Of a stretch of DNA of 64,000 nt, positions 48,900 to 57,965 are shown piece after piece (the stretch's first letter is position 1; each line of letters opens with the position of its first letter). Source of the stretch: Rothia sp. ZJ932 (GTDB lineage: Bacteria; Actinomycetota; Actinomycetes; Actinomycetales; Micrococcaceae). The notes below the pieces were generated by a model. That model was not told where the DNA came from. It did no database searches and was given only the letters and a program-made list of their open reading frames with translations. The stretch spans positions 1,922,001 to 1,986,000 of the forward strand of contig NZ_CP070480.1 in assembly GCF_016924835.1 (NCBI RefSeq). The letters run 5' to 3'. Position numbers and translations under genes: made by a program.

Positions 48900-49182
48900 G
48901 ATCTACTTCTAACAGCAAGCAGCTCACCTCTTTGTGATGTAATCAAGATACCCAGAAACCTGCGCCATTTGCACTCATTTCGAGCATTTCCCTTCAGTTT
49001 TTACAGATTCCACCCCTCCAAAGAAAAAGTTTTCACCCAAAATTCCGCGAAATGTAGCGGATTTTTCGTTCCAACACCCCCTATGAGATGACAGTCACGC
49101 CTTTTCGATTTGCGCGCACCCCAAAACCTGCGTAGAGTATTACTCGTTGCTGAGGCAGCCGAGAGGTTACCACAGAGAACAT
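48900..49182. other. intergenic region before tRNA-Arg
   Basis: Contains the probable pckG promoter and leader start. The 20-base block TCACAAAGAGGTGAGCTGCT (minus strand, near 48916-48935) repeats, with one change, the ribosome-site region of the 25024-26250 lipoprotein gene. No further gene was seen. Confidence 0.5.
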
Positions 49183-49255
49183 GCGCCTGTAGCTCAACGG
49201 ATAGAGCATCTGACTACGGATCAGAAGGTTGGGGGTTCGAATCCCTTCGGGCGCA
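49183..49255 (+). tRNA. tRNA-Arg (anticodon ACG)
   Basis: Acceptor stem GCGCCTG / CGGGCGC, D-arm AGCTCAACGGATAGAGCA, anticodon arm CTGACTACGGATCAG with anticodon ACG, T-arm GGGGGTTCGAATCCC. ACG (read with inosine) serves CGN arginine codons. CCA not encoded. Confidence 0.96.
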
Positions 49256-49262
49256 CGATACA

Positions 49263-49296
49263 AATCCTCGCTTCCGGACGGAAGCGAGGATTTTTC
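49263..49296 (+). terminator. terminator after tRNA-Arg
   Basis: Stem AATCCTCGCTTCC / GGAAGCGAGGATT, 4-base loop, TTTTT. Confidence 0.95.
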
Positions 49297-49515
49297 CTTT
49301 AACTCTCAACCGCAGTACAGAAGCCTTCAATTTTGTCTGCGCATAGGTGGTCGCCCCACTAAAAGTTAGTGCATCACTGACCAAAACCTGATGAAACTGA
49401 CCATACTTTCACCTCCAACTAAGGCAGCTTCAGTCTCTCAGCGGTCGATACCCCCTAAAATGGGTACTCGTAAGCAGTTTTGAGCGCCAGTACACCAGAA
49501 AGTTTGAGGCTTAAC

Positions 49516-49839
49516 ATGAGCGGCATTGATATCACCGTTGTTGGCGAAGACGGAACCAGCCGCCCCGTAGAGTGGGAAGATCATCAGAACCTTCTTGACG
49601 CCCTTCTTGCCAACGGGTTCCCCGTGCTAGCCACCTGCGGCGGCAACGCGTCCTGCGCAACCTGCCACGTCTTTATTGACCCCGAACACATCGACGCCAG
49701 CGGCGAGCGCACCGACGCTGAAGCTGACTTACTTTCTATGATTGACGATGTTGCCACCGAGCACTCCCGGTTGGCGTGCCAGACCGAGTTCGTCACCGAG
49801 ATGGCTGGGGCAACTGTAACCCTCAAAGCAGGAATGTAA
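49516..49839 (+). CDS. [2Fe-2S] ferredoxin
   Basis: The 107-residue electron carrier has the four cluster cysteines of adrenodoxin-type ferredoxins: Cys41, Cys47 and Cys50 in TCGGNASCATCHV, and Cys88 in RLACQTE. ATG 49516 was chosen for its GAGG site and the canonical MSGIDITVVGEDG start. It may serve a cytochrome P450 or another oxygenase, none of which is in the window. It is 3 bp before the lipoprotein gene. Confidence 0.9.
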   Translation: MSGIDITVVGEDGTSRPVEWEDHQNLLDALLANGFPVLATCGGNASCATCHVFIDPEHIDASGERTDAEADLLSMIDDVATEHSRLACQTEFVTEMAGATVTLKAGM

Positions 49840-49842
49840 TTA

Positions 49843-50679
49843 ATGGCAGGTTTTTCATTGGGCACTTTCCGGATGCTTCGCACCGCAGGAAAAGTTTCAT
49901 GTTCCGCTATAGTACTCATGACGCTCTCGGCGTGTACCGGTGGGTCTGATGCGGCGCTTGATCCGCCGCGTCCTACGAATGCTCCTAGCTCTGCGGTGAG
50001 TGCATCCGGTGGGCAGCCAGCTGTTAGCTCTGCCCCAACCGCCGCAGCGAGTGAAACTGCGACGGCAAGCCCTGGTCTAGTGGCATCTGCAACGCCACGG
50101 GCTACCGCTCCGACTCCCACCGTTATAGAGCAGACGCCGGGTGCTCTACCCCCGTCAGCAACAGAGGATCCTCAGCAGTCTGCCCCTACAGGCACTGTAG
50201 TTACTGTTCCGGCACAGACCCCTGCACCGTCTGCTCAGACTGCCCTTAACAACACCCCTGCCTGCGAATTGGGCAGTGCAGCAGTAATTTCTGCGCAGGT
50301 CAGCGGCACCGCTGCTGCCGGCTCGCAGTACATTACCCTGACTTTCACCAACACAGGGGCAACGCCCTGTTCGATTGTGGGTTACCCTGCTGTCAGCTAT
50401 GTGGACGCCGGTGGTCACACCATTGGTGCTCCCGCTGCGCGAGCAGCGGAGTGGACCAGCACCGGGGTTCTGCTGACTCCAGGCGAAAGTGCCCAGGCGA
50501 CCCTGCGCGAAACTCGTGCCAGCCTATTTGCTGACTCATGCCAGGCTCTTTCATCGAGCGGCTACCGAGTGCAGTTGCCGCAGACTAGCGGTACGCTCAC
50601 GGTGCCCTACCCTGCTGAGGCTTGCAGTAACACCGCGGTACAGCAAATGAGCGTGGGTCAGGTAGGGGCAACTCCCTAA
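49843..50679 (+). CDS. DUF4232 lipoprotein
   Basis: The 278-residue product has a lipid signal (IVLMTLSAC, Cys31), a Pro/Thr/Ser/Ala-rich spacer of about 100 residues, and a C-terminal beta-rich DUF4232 domain with CELGSAAVISAQVSG, ITLTFTNTGATPCSIVGYP and YPAEACSN. DUF4232 proteins are actinobacterial exported proteins without known function; the spacer suggests reach through the cell wall. Co-transcribed with ferredoxin by position. Confidence 0.85.
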   Translation: MAGFSLGTFRMLRTAGKVSCSAIVLMTLSACTGGSDAALDPPRPTNAPSSAVSASGGQPAVSSAPTAAASETATASPGLVASATPRATAPTPTVIEQTPGALPPSATEDPQQSAPTGTVVTVPAQTPAPSAQTALNNTPACELGSAAVISAQVSGTAAAGSQYITLTFTNTGATPCSIVGYPAVSYVDAGGHTIGAPAARAAEWTSTGVLLTPGESAQATLRETRASLFADSCQALSSSGYRVQLPQTSGTLTVPYPAEACSNTAVQQMSVGQVGATP

Positions 50680-50820
50680 GCCGGTCACTGGGAGCCACAT
50701 ATTTTCTGTATCTGTGCGATGTTGGAGGCGTCGTAGCTATTGAGATAGCGCAGCGCATTCTATATCTGACCGCAGACGATGAAGGCCTGGACGGGCTCCT
50801 GCACTGCCATAATAGAGGGT

Positions 50821-53800
50821 ATGGTCAGTGCCCTTGATAATTTTTCGCCCAGTACTCGCACCTGGTTTACGGGTGCTTTTTCTGCTCCCACTGCTGCCCA
50901 GGAGGGCGCATGGAATGCTATTTCGGCAGGTAAGCATGCCCTCATTGTGGCACCCACCGGTTCGGGTAAAACGCTGGCTGCTTTTTTGTGGGCACTGGAT
51001 AGGTTGTACCACGGGGGCGAGGATGCACGCGTTGAGGAGACCGAGGACGCGCGCGCCCCCGTCCATACGGGCACCAAGGTTCTCTACATTTCGCCTCTGA
51101 AGGCTCTGGGTGTCGATGTGGAACGCAATCTGCGAGCGCCGTTGATTGGTATCGCGCAGACCGCTAAGCAGTACGGGCAGGTGCCGCCGCAGGTGAGTGT
51201 GGGGGTGCGTAGCGGTGATACTCCGGCGAAGGAACGCCGGGCGTTGGTTGCGCATCCGCCGGATATTTTGATTACTACCCCCGAGTCTCTTTATTTGATG
51301 CTGACCTCTAAGGCGAGGGCGACCCTCACCGGGGTTTATACGGTCATTATTGATGAGGTTCACGCGGTTGCTGGTACTAAGCGCGGGGCGCATTTGGCGG
51401 TGACCTTGGAGCGGTTGGATCAGATTCTTGAGACTCCCGCTCAGCGTATTGGGCTCTCTGCAACGGTTGAGCCGGTTGAGACAGTAGCGCGTTTTCTGGG
51501 CGGTACGGCGCCGGTTGATGTGGTGCGTCCGCCGGGTGAGAAAGAGTGGGATTTAACGGTGAGTGTGCCGGTGCCGGATATGACGGTGCTGGGCGGACCG
51601 AATGCGTACGGTGAGGGCGATAATGCTTTCACCCCAGCTCCAGTGAGTAGTAAGTTGGAGGTTCCGCGTGCGGCGCGCAATGAGGTGGAGCGCGCTATCG
51701 CCCGCGATATGGCGTTCGAGGCGTCGCCTTCTTTTACCTTCGATGACGGGGTGGTGGGTGAGGATTCTTTGGCTGATGCGGTCGAGGGTTCTCACGGGGT
51801 GGCAACCGCTCCCGGGATCACCTTGGCTGAGTCGCTGGGTATTGTTCCACCGTCAGGACGTGAAGATTCAGCCTCGGCTGCTGGCACTGCTTCGGCTAAG
51901 AAAATATCCATGCCCGCCGATGTCGCCGATGCGGTGGGTATTAGTACCCCCGCAGCTCCTTTGGCTGAACGTAAGGACGCCTTTACCCCGGTCAGTTTCG
52001 TTATTGAAAATATGGAGGAGGGCGAGGACGCTGCCGATGGCGCCCTCACCGGTGGCACGCTTCCCGAGTCGTCGTCTGCCCTCGGTAGCGCCCCCGATAC
52101 CGGTGGGTACCAGGCATCCATCTGGCCCCACGTTGAAGAACGCATTGTTGATGTGGTGGAAGCCCATCAATCAACGATTGTGTTCACCAATTCGCGCGGT
52201 TTAGCTGAAAAGCTCACCGCCCGCCTGAACGAGATTTACGCGGCGAGGGTACGCGATCGTAGCAGCATGAACGAGGAGGCGCCCTCGCGCGGGGGCGAGC
52301 CGCAGTCGGTGACAGAGATTCTAGCGCAGGCGCTGGCGAAGGACTCAGTGCGGTTAGAAAACCCCGACCACGACGCTAAACTCACCCAGAAAACCGAGAA
52401 TCGGGCGCGCGCGTCCGCCCCAGCAGAAAATACCGCTGCCCCGGTGCTGGCGCGTGCCCACCATGGTTCGGTGGCTAAAGACCAGCGCGAAATCATTGAA
52501 GACGCCCTGAAATCTGGCGAGCTCAAGTGCGTGGTCGCGACCAGCTCCCTAGAGCTGGGTATTGATATGGGTGCCGTTGAGGTTGTGGTGCAGGTTGAAG
52601 CGCCCTTTTCGGTGGCATCGGGTTTGCAGAGGGTAGGACGCGCCGGGCACCAGGTCGGCGAAGTGTCGAGGGGCTTTCTCTACCCCAAGCATCGCGGCGA
52701 TTTGCTGAACGCTACCGTGACGGTTCGCCGCATGCTTGATGGGGCGATTGAGCCGCTGACCATTCCGGCAAATCCGCTGGATATTCTCGCCCAGCAAACG
52801 GTAGCGGCGTGTGCTTTGGGGCCCATTGATGTTGAGGCTTGGTTTGAGGCGCTGCGGAATACTGCACCTTTTGCGACCTTGCCGCGTTCGGCTTTTGAGG
52901 CGACCCTCGATTTGCTGGCCGGCAAGTACCCCTCCGATGAGTTCGCTGAGCTGCGTCCGCGCATCATCTGGGATCGTGATGGCGGAACCATCGAAGGCCG
53001 CAAGGGCGCTCAGCGACTGGCGGTTACCTCAGGCGGCACCATTCCAGACCGCGGTCTGTTCCCCGTGTACATTGTCGGTTCTGAAGACTCTAAAGCACCC
53101 AAGCGAGTGGGTGAGCTTGATGAAGAAATGGTCTACGAATCGCGTGCCGGTGACGTGATTGCTCTCGGTGCCTCGTCCTGGCGTATTGAAGATATCAGCC
53201 ACGACCGCGTCAGCGTCACCCCCGCCCCAGGTGTACCCGGCAAGCTGCCGTTTTGGCGCGGTGAGGGTGGCGGACGTCCGGTTGATCTGGGGCGAGCACT
53301 CGGCAAATTCACCCGCGAGCTCGCCACCGATCTCACTAGCAAGCCCCAGGACGCGCGCGCGAAACTGACCGCAACCGGGCTTGATACTTGGGCTGCCGAC
53401 AACCTCGAAGCCTACGTACGCGCCCAGATAGAGGCTGTGGGGTCAGTGCCGAGCGATATTCAGTTCACGGTAGAGCGTTTTCGCGATGAAATCGGTGACT
53501 GGCGGTTGATTCTCCACTCGCCCTTGGGCATGCCTGTACACGCTCCCTGGGCGCTGGCTGTGGGTCAGCGAGTAGAAGCCCAATACGGGGTAAATGCCTC
53601 GGCGATGGCTGCTGATGACGGCATCGTGCTACGCATACCGGCGATGGAAGCAGAACCTCCCGGTGCCGATATTTTTCTTTTTGACGCCGATGAGCTTGAG
53701 GATATCGTCATGCAAGGGGTGGGCTCTTCTGCCCTCTTTGCCTCCCGATTTAGGGAGTGTGCCGCCCGCGCTCTACTGCTACCGCGTAAAGACCCTGGTC

Positions 53801-56436
53801 GGCGCACACCCTTGTGGCAGCAACGTCAGCGATCAGCCCAGCTGCTCGATGTAGCACGCAAGTACCCGAGCTTTCCCATTATTTTGGAAACCGTGCGCGA
53901 ATGTATGCAAGATGTGTACGACTTGCCCGCGCTCATCCAGCTACACAAAGACATTGATGCGCGCACCGTGCGTTTGGTGGAGGTCGAGACAGAATCCCCC
54001 TCCCCCTTCGCCCGTACTCTGCTCTTTGGTTACGTTGCCCAGTTCCTCTACGAGGGCGACTCCCCACTAGCAGAACGCCGTGCCGCTGCCCTCTCCCTTG
54101 ACCCGGCGCTGTTGACTGAACTGCTCGGACGCGATGAACTGCGCGAGCTACTCGATGCCAACGTTATTCGCTCCACCGAAGCCCGCCTGCAGCACACCGC
54201 CACAGGTTACCGTTACCGCGGGGTGGAAGGCACCGCCGACTTGCTACGCCTGTTAGGGCCGCTCACCGCAACCTCGCTGGCAGCAAGACTCAAAGATGAG
54301 GACGCGCCCGCCCTTGAGCTCCCAGAAACGGTAGGGAGCGGTGAAGAGGCAGAAGCAGATCAGCCGCTGGAAACAACAGAAAAAACAGTGTCGGTCGATA
54401 CCACCCAAGCTTTCCTCGATGAACTGGTCGGTAGCAATCGCGCCCTGCGCTTTAACCTGCACGGGGTTACCCACTACGCAGCCATCGAGGACGCCTCCAG
54501 ACTGCGCGACGGACTGGGTGTGCCCCTGCCCATGGGCGTACCGCTCGCCTTCCTCGAACCGGTCAAAGAACCCCTGCTTGACCTGGTCGCCCGTTACGCA
54601 CGTACCCACGCACCCTTCACCGCAGCCCAAGCCGGCGCGTCCTTAGGGCTGGGCGTTGCCATTGTCGATACCGCCCTGCGTACCCTGGCGGCAGACAGGC
54701 GCGTGCTCTCGGGGGATTTTCTACCCGATGAACTCCATGAAGAGCTCACCGCAACCCGCGCCGCCGACTCGCCAGCACCCCCAGCTCCCATCAGTAGCGC
54801 CGCCACCCAGTGGGTCGATGCCCAGGTACTACGCACCCTCCGCTCACGCTCGCTTGCTATTCTGCGCCAAGACGTAGAACCCGTCGCCCCGCATATCTAC
54901 GGACGCTTCTTACCCCCCTGGCAGCACGTTGAAACCTGGAAGCTCACCGAAGCCCAACAGCCCCCCGGCACCTTTGGTACACCCGTCAGTGGCATCAAAT
55001 CGTCGGTAACACAGGATCAAAGCAGCATGCTCAGCGGCTACGACGGTCTTCTCACCGTGATCGACCAGCTCGCCGGCGTCCGTCTGCCCGCCTCGGCACT
55101 CGAACCATTGGTGCTGCGCTCGCGCGTGAAAGATTACAGCCCGGCTCTACTTGATCAAGCCATGAGTTCGGGGGATGTTCTGTGGATTGGTGATGGCGAG
55201 CTTGCCGGTAGTGACGGCTGGGTATCGTTGCATCTGAGCGAAGCATCTTCTCTTACTCTGCCCGATGAACAGGCACGCATCACGGCATTCAACACCCTCG
55301 CCCCGCTAGATAAAGCGGTCTATGAGGTGTTGGGCTCAGGCGGTCTTTTTATTCACCAGATACAAGCCGCCCTGCAGGGCAGGCTGGGTGATAGCGCAAC
55401 GGTGACACTCAAAGACATTTCAGGCTCGCTCTGGAACCTCATTTGGGCAGGTCTCATTACAAACGACACCTTCGCCCCCGTACGCGCTCTATTGAGCGGC
55501 GGCTCGACCGCTCACAAGGTTGCTACCCCAGCCCCCCGTGCCCGCTCGGTGAGTATGCGCCGTGGCGCTGCCCGTCTCTCGGGTTCACGCTTTGGGGGTG
55601 CCTCCCGCTTCGGTTCTCTGGGTGAGACTCCCGTTGCCGCGCCCATTGATGCAGGACGCTGGTCACGGGTCTACGCCGAAGAACTCGATAGCACCATCGC
55701 AGCCCATGCCCGCAGTGAGCTACTCATGGACCGTTACGGTGTTCTCACCCGCGGCGCGGTAGCCCTCGAAGACGTCCCAGGTGGTTTTACCAGCATCTAC
55801 CGGGTGCTCTCAGCCGCCGAAGAAAAGGGTCTTGCCCGCCGCGGTTACTTTATTGAAGGCTTGGGTGCGGCGCAGTTCTCCACCGCCAACACAGTGGATC
55901 GTCTGCGCGATTACGACAAGGATTCTGGCGACGATAGGCACACTCGCACCGTTACCTTCCTCGCCGCCACCGACCCCGCCAACCCCTACGGGGCAGCCCT
56001 GCCCTGGCCACAGGCACCGGCGCTGGACGGCGCGTCCACGCCCATTGCCGGGGCAGAAAGCCTAGAGGAAACCAGCACCGCAACCCGTCACAAACCCGGA
56101 CGCAAAGCTGGCGCTGCCGTGGTGCTCGTAGACGGGGAACTCACTCTTTACGTAGAACGCGGCGGCAAAACCATGCTGATTTTCACCGAAGATACTGACC
56201 GCGTCAAAGTCGCAGCCCCGTTGATCGGTGAACTGGTGCGTCGCGGTGCCGCAGAGAAAATCATGATTGAAAAAGTCAACGGGTTCAGTGTTCTCGATAC
56301 CCCCGACCCCCTGCCCGCACGCGAACAAGGGCAAGAAGCCCCCACCGAACACCCGGTCACTACCCTGCGTGCCGGGCTTCTCGCCTCGGGATTCTACCCC
56401 ACCCCCAAAGGTCTACGCATGCGTAAAGACTACTAA
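50821..56436 (+). CDS. lhr: Lhr-family ATP-dependent helicase, with a large insert
   Basis: The 1,871-residue superfamily 2 helicase has RecA1 with Walker A VAPTGSGKTLAAF (44-51), TPESLYLML and the DEVH box IIDEVHAVAGTKRG, RecA2 with TIVFTNSRGLAEKL, HHGSVAKDQREIIE, SSLELGIDMGAVE and QRVGRAGHQVGE, then the Lhr core with winged helix and the long Lhr-CTD. It acts in DNA repair, translocating 3' to 5'. Between RecA1 and RecA2 there is an acidic, Ser/Ala/Pro-rich insert of about 170 residues (255-428) absent from usual homologues of about 1,500. Start ATG 50821 follows GAGGGT closely; an earlier in-frame start at 50779 is less likely. Confidence 0.95.
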   Translation: MVSALDNFSPSTRTWFTGAFSAPTAAQEGAWNAISAGKHALIVAPTGSGKTLAAFLWALDRLYHGGEDARVEETEDARAPVHTGTKVLYISPLKALGVDVERNLRAPLIGIAQTAKQYGQVPPQVSVGVRSGDTPAKERRALVAHPPDILITTPESLYLMLTSKARATLTGVYTVIIDEVHAVAGTKRGAHLAVTLERLDQILETPAQRIGLSATVEPVETVARFLGGTAPVDVVRPPGEKEWDLTVSVPVPDMTVLGGPNAYGEGDNAFTPAPVSSKLEVPRAARNEVERAIARDMAFEASPSFTFDDGVVGEDSLADAVEGSHGVATAPGITLAESLGIVPPSGREDSASAAGTASAKKISMPADVADAVGISTPAAPLAERKDAFTPVSFVIENMEEGEDAADGALTGGTLPESSSALGSAPDTGGYQASIWPHVEERIVDVVEAHQSTIVFTNSRGLAEKLTARLNEIYAARVRDRSSMNEEAPSRGGEPQSVTEILAQALAKDSVRLENPDHDAKLTQKTENRARASAPAENTAAPVLARAHHGSVAKDQREIIEDALKSGELKCVVATSSLELGIDMGAVEVVVQVEAPFSVASGLQRVGRAGHQVGEVSRGFLYPKHRGDLLNATVTVRRMLDGAIEPLTIPANPLDILAQQTVAACALGPIDVEAWFEALRNTAPFATLPRSAFEATLDLLAGKYPSDEFAELRPRIIWDRDGGTIEGRKGAQRLAVTSGGTIPDRGLFPVYIVGSEDSKAPKRVGELDEEMVYESRAGDVIALGASSWRIEDISHDRVSVTPAPGVPGKLPFWRGEGGGRPVDLGRALGKFTRELATDLTSKPQDARAKLTATGLDTWAADNLEAYVRAQIEAVGSVPSDIQFTVERFRDEIGDWRLILHSPLGMPVHAPWALAVGQRVEAQYGVNASAMAADDGIVLRIPAMEAEPPGADIFLFDADELEDIVMQGVGSSALFASRFRECAARALLLPRKDPGRRTPLWQQRQRSAQLLDVARKYPSFPIILETVRECMQDVYDLPALIQLHKDIDARTVRLVEVETESPSPFARTLLFGYVAQFLYEGDSPLAERRAAALSLDPALLTELLGRDELRELLDANVIRSTEARLQHTATGYRYRGVEGTADLLRLLGPLTATSLAARLKDEDAPALELPETVGSGEEAEADQPLETTEKTVSVDTTQAFLDELVGSNRALRFNLHGVTHYAAIEDASRLRDGLGVPLPMGVPLAFLEPVKEPLLDLVARYARTHAPFTAAQAGASLGLGVAIVDTALRTLAADRRVLSGDFLPDELHEELTATRAADSPAPPAPISSAATQWVDAQVLRTLRSRSLAILRQDVEPVAPHIYGRFLPPWQHVETWKLTEAQQPPGTFGTPVSGIKSSVTQDQSSMLSGYDGLLTVIDQLAGVRLPASALEPLVLRSRVKDYSPALLDQAMSSGDVLWIGDGELAGSDGWVSLHLSEASSLTLPDEQARITAFNTLAPLDKAVYEVLGSGGLFIHQIQAALQGRLGDSATVTLKDISGSLWNLIWAGLITNDTFAPVRALLSGGSTAHKVATPAPRARSVSMRRGAARLSGSRFGGASRFGSLGETPVAAPIDAGRWSRVYAEELDSTIAAHARSELLMDRYGVLTRGAVALEDVPGGFTSIYRVLSAAEEKGLARRGYFIEGLGAAQFSTANTVDRLRDYDKDSGDDRHTRTVTFLAATDPANPYGAALPWPQAPALDGASTPIAGAESLEETSTATRHKPGRKAGAAVVLVDGELTLYVERGGKTMLIFTEDTDRVKVAAPLIGELVRRGAAEKIMIEKVNGFSVLDTPDPLPAREQGQEAPTEHPVTTLRAGLLASGFYPTPKGLRMRKDY

Positions 56437-56456
56437 AGCAAGGCACTCACTAGATT

Positions 56457-56504
56457 TTAAAAGAATCAGCGCGACCTTAGATAGGGAAGCAAGGTCGCGC
56501 TGAT
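56457..56504 (-). terminator. terminator between lhr and the small membrane protein
   Basis: Perfect 14-bp stem ATCAGCGCGACCTT / AAGGTCGCGCTGAT; TTCTTTTAAAA follows on the minus strand. Confidence 0.75.
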
Positions 56505-56563
56505 GAGGGGATATATTTAATTATTTACCTACGTGTACCCAGGTACTTGAAGGCTATTGGGGA

Positions 56564-56707
56564 TTAGCCAAGTACCGGCGCATCGGTCTCAGACTCAGTT
56601 ATTGCTTGACGGAACTCACGCACCGCTCGCAACACTTGCTGAAACGAGGCAATTACAGTCATTACCGCAAAAGCCGCAATGATGTAGTACACAATAGATG
56701 TAACCAT
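56564..56707 (-). CDS. 47-residue single-pass membrane protein
   Basis: A short minus-strand frame starts ATG 56707, eight bases after a perfect AGGAGG (56716-56721), and ends TAA at 56564. The product opens MVTSIVYYIIAAFAVMTVIA, one membrane segment, then an amphipathic basic-acidic tail (QQVLRAVREFRQAITESE) and ends PVLG. The ideal ribosome site, hydrophobic pattern and a following terminator make it a real gene despite its size. It resembles no family I can name. It lies between lhr and nei2, read against both. Confidence 0.75.
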   Translation of the reverse strand: MVTSIVYYIIAAFAVMTVIASFQQVLRAVREFRQAITESETDAPVLG

Positions 56708-56901
56708 GATGGTTACCTCCTGGTATCGAATCTGGGGAAAGATTCATACAACAACAAGGGACTCTCAACATACCAGAGTGTCCCCAGGAAAGTCCACAAG
56801 ACGTTTACGGATAAGACACAAACTTATATAAGTGACTTCACCTGATGCGGTTTATACAGGGCTGGTTAAGTTAAACGCTGTAATTTATGAAGAAGGAACA
56901 C

Positions 56902-57795
56902 ATGCCCGAAGGAGATACCGTCTGGCGGCAAGCCCGCAGCCTACACAAGGCACTGGCAGGACGCATCGCCCACAGCACCAGTTTTCGCTACCCGAATGTT
57001 GCCGAATATGACTTTTCCGGGCAGCGCATTCACGGTGCTTTAGCGGTCGGCAAGCACCTACTCCTGCGCATCGGCGAGCATAGCGTCCATTCCCACCTCA
57101 AGATGGACGGCATCTGGCATGTTTATGGCGTCGATGATAACGGTAACCCCGCCCGCTGGAAACGCCCCGCGCATCTGGCACGCGCCGTTGTGAACGCTAA
57201 CGCCCGGCAGGACGCCAGCGGGCAGCTCGTGCAGGGCAGCACGCCCGTCTCGGCAGTGGGCTTTACCCTGGGACTCTTAGAAATCTTTCCCACTACAGAA
57301 GAAAACGACAGGCTGGGGTACTTGGGTCCGGACTTGCTGGGCGCCGACTGGAACCCTGCCCTCGCTCTAGAAAACCTCCTGGCGCAACCGGAGCGCCCCA
57401 TTGGCCCAGCGCTGCTGGATCAGAAAAACCTGCAAGGCATCGGCACCATCTTTCGCGCCGAAACCCTCTTTCTAGCGGGGCTTCACCCTATGAGTCCGGT
57501 GGGTAGCGTGCCCGATCTGCCGCGCGTCATCGAAATTGCTCACCTGCTGTTAGTAGCCAACCGCATGCGCCCCAAACGTGTCACCCGCACCGACCGTGAG
57601 CCCCTGTGGTGCTACGGACGCGGCGGGCGAGCCTGCTACCGCTGCGGTAGGCCCATTATCAGTGAAGAAATCTCAAATCTGGGCACCGGGGCTGAAAGGT
57701 TCGGGGTGGACCGCTACGTCCAAACCGAAGACACCACCTCGCGTATCAGCTACCGCTGCCCCCAGTGCCAAGTGATGTACGGGGAGCAGGTTTAG
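56902..57795 (+). CDS. nei2: Fpg/Nei-family DNA glycosylase (Nei2 type)
   Basis: The 297-residue repair enzyme removes oxidised bases and nicks the strand. After Met removal Pro is the catalytic N-terminus, so translation must start at 56902 (MPEGDTVWRQA), not at an ATG five codons earlier. Other features: LKMDGIWHVYG with the conserved lysine, LDQKNLQGIGTIFRAE (helix-two-turn-helix), and a C-terminal zinc finger CYRCGRP...CPQC. AAGGA is five bases upstream. PEGDTVW is typical of the actinobacterial Nei2 branch. Confidence 0.94.
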   Translation: MPEGDTVWRQARSLHKALAGRIAHSTSFRYPNVAEYDFSGQRIHGALAVGKHLLLRIGEHSVHSHLKMDGIWHVYGVDDNGNPARWKRPAHLARAVVNANARQDASGQLVQGSTPVSAVGFTLGLLEIFPTTEENDRLGYLGPDLLGADWNPALALENLLAQPERPIGPALLDQKNLQGIGTIFRAETLFLAGLHPMSPVGSVPDLPRVIEIAHLLLVANRMRPKRVTRTDREPLWCYGRGGRACYRCGRPIISEEISNLGTGAERFGVDRYVQTEDTTSRISYRCPQCQVMYGEQV

Positions 57796-57838
57796 GTGGG
57801 GCGTCCGTTTCTTCCCCTGCCCCCCTTACATTTGCCCT

Positions 57839-57943
57839 CTTACGGTGTGACCACGCTAGATTCACCAGTGACCGGGTTCTGCTCTAGTCACCACGTTTAT
57901 TGCGGTCACTAGAGCAGAGCGTGGTCACACGGTGGGCGGACGC
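57839..57943. repeat. 105-bp palindromic repeat, copy 1
   Basis: Identical to 59245-59349 in the same orientation. Outer arms GTGTGACCACGCT / AGCGTGGTCACAC and inner arms TCTGCTCTAGT / ACTAGAGCAGA give a large cruciform. It may also terminate nei2. The GTGACCACG ends recur in the element at 35557. Confidence 0.93.
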
Positions 57944-57965
57944 ACGCAGACGCGGTGCTGACAGG

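Noticed and set aside
49081-49263. Minus-strand frame reading APEGIRTPNLLIRSQ
   Set aside because: It is the antisense of tRNA-Arg, a well-known false protein.
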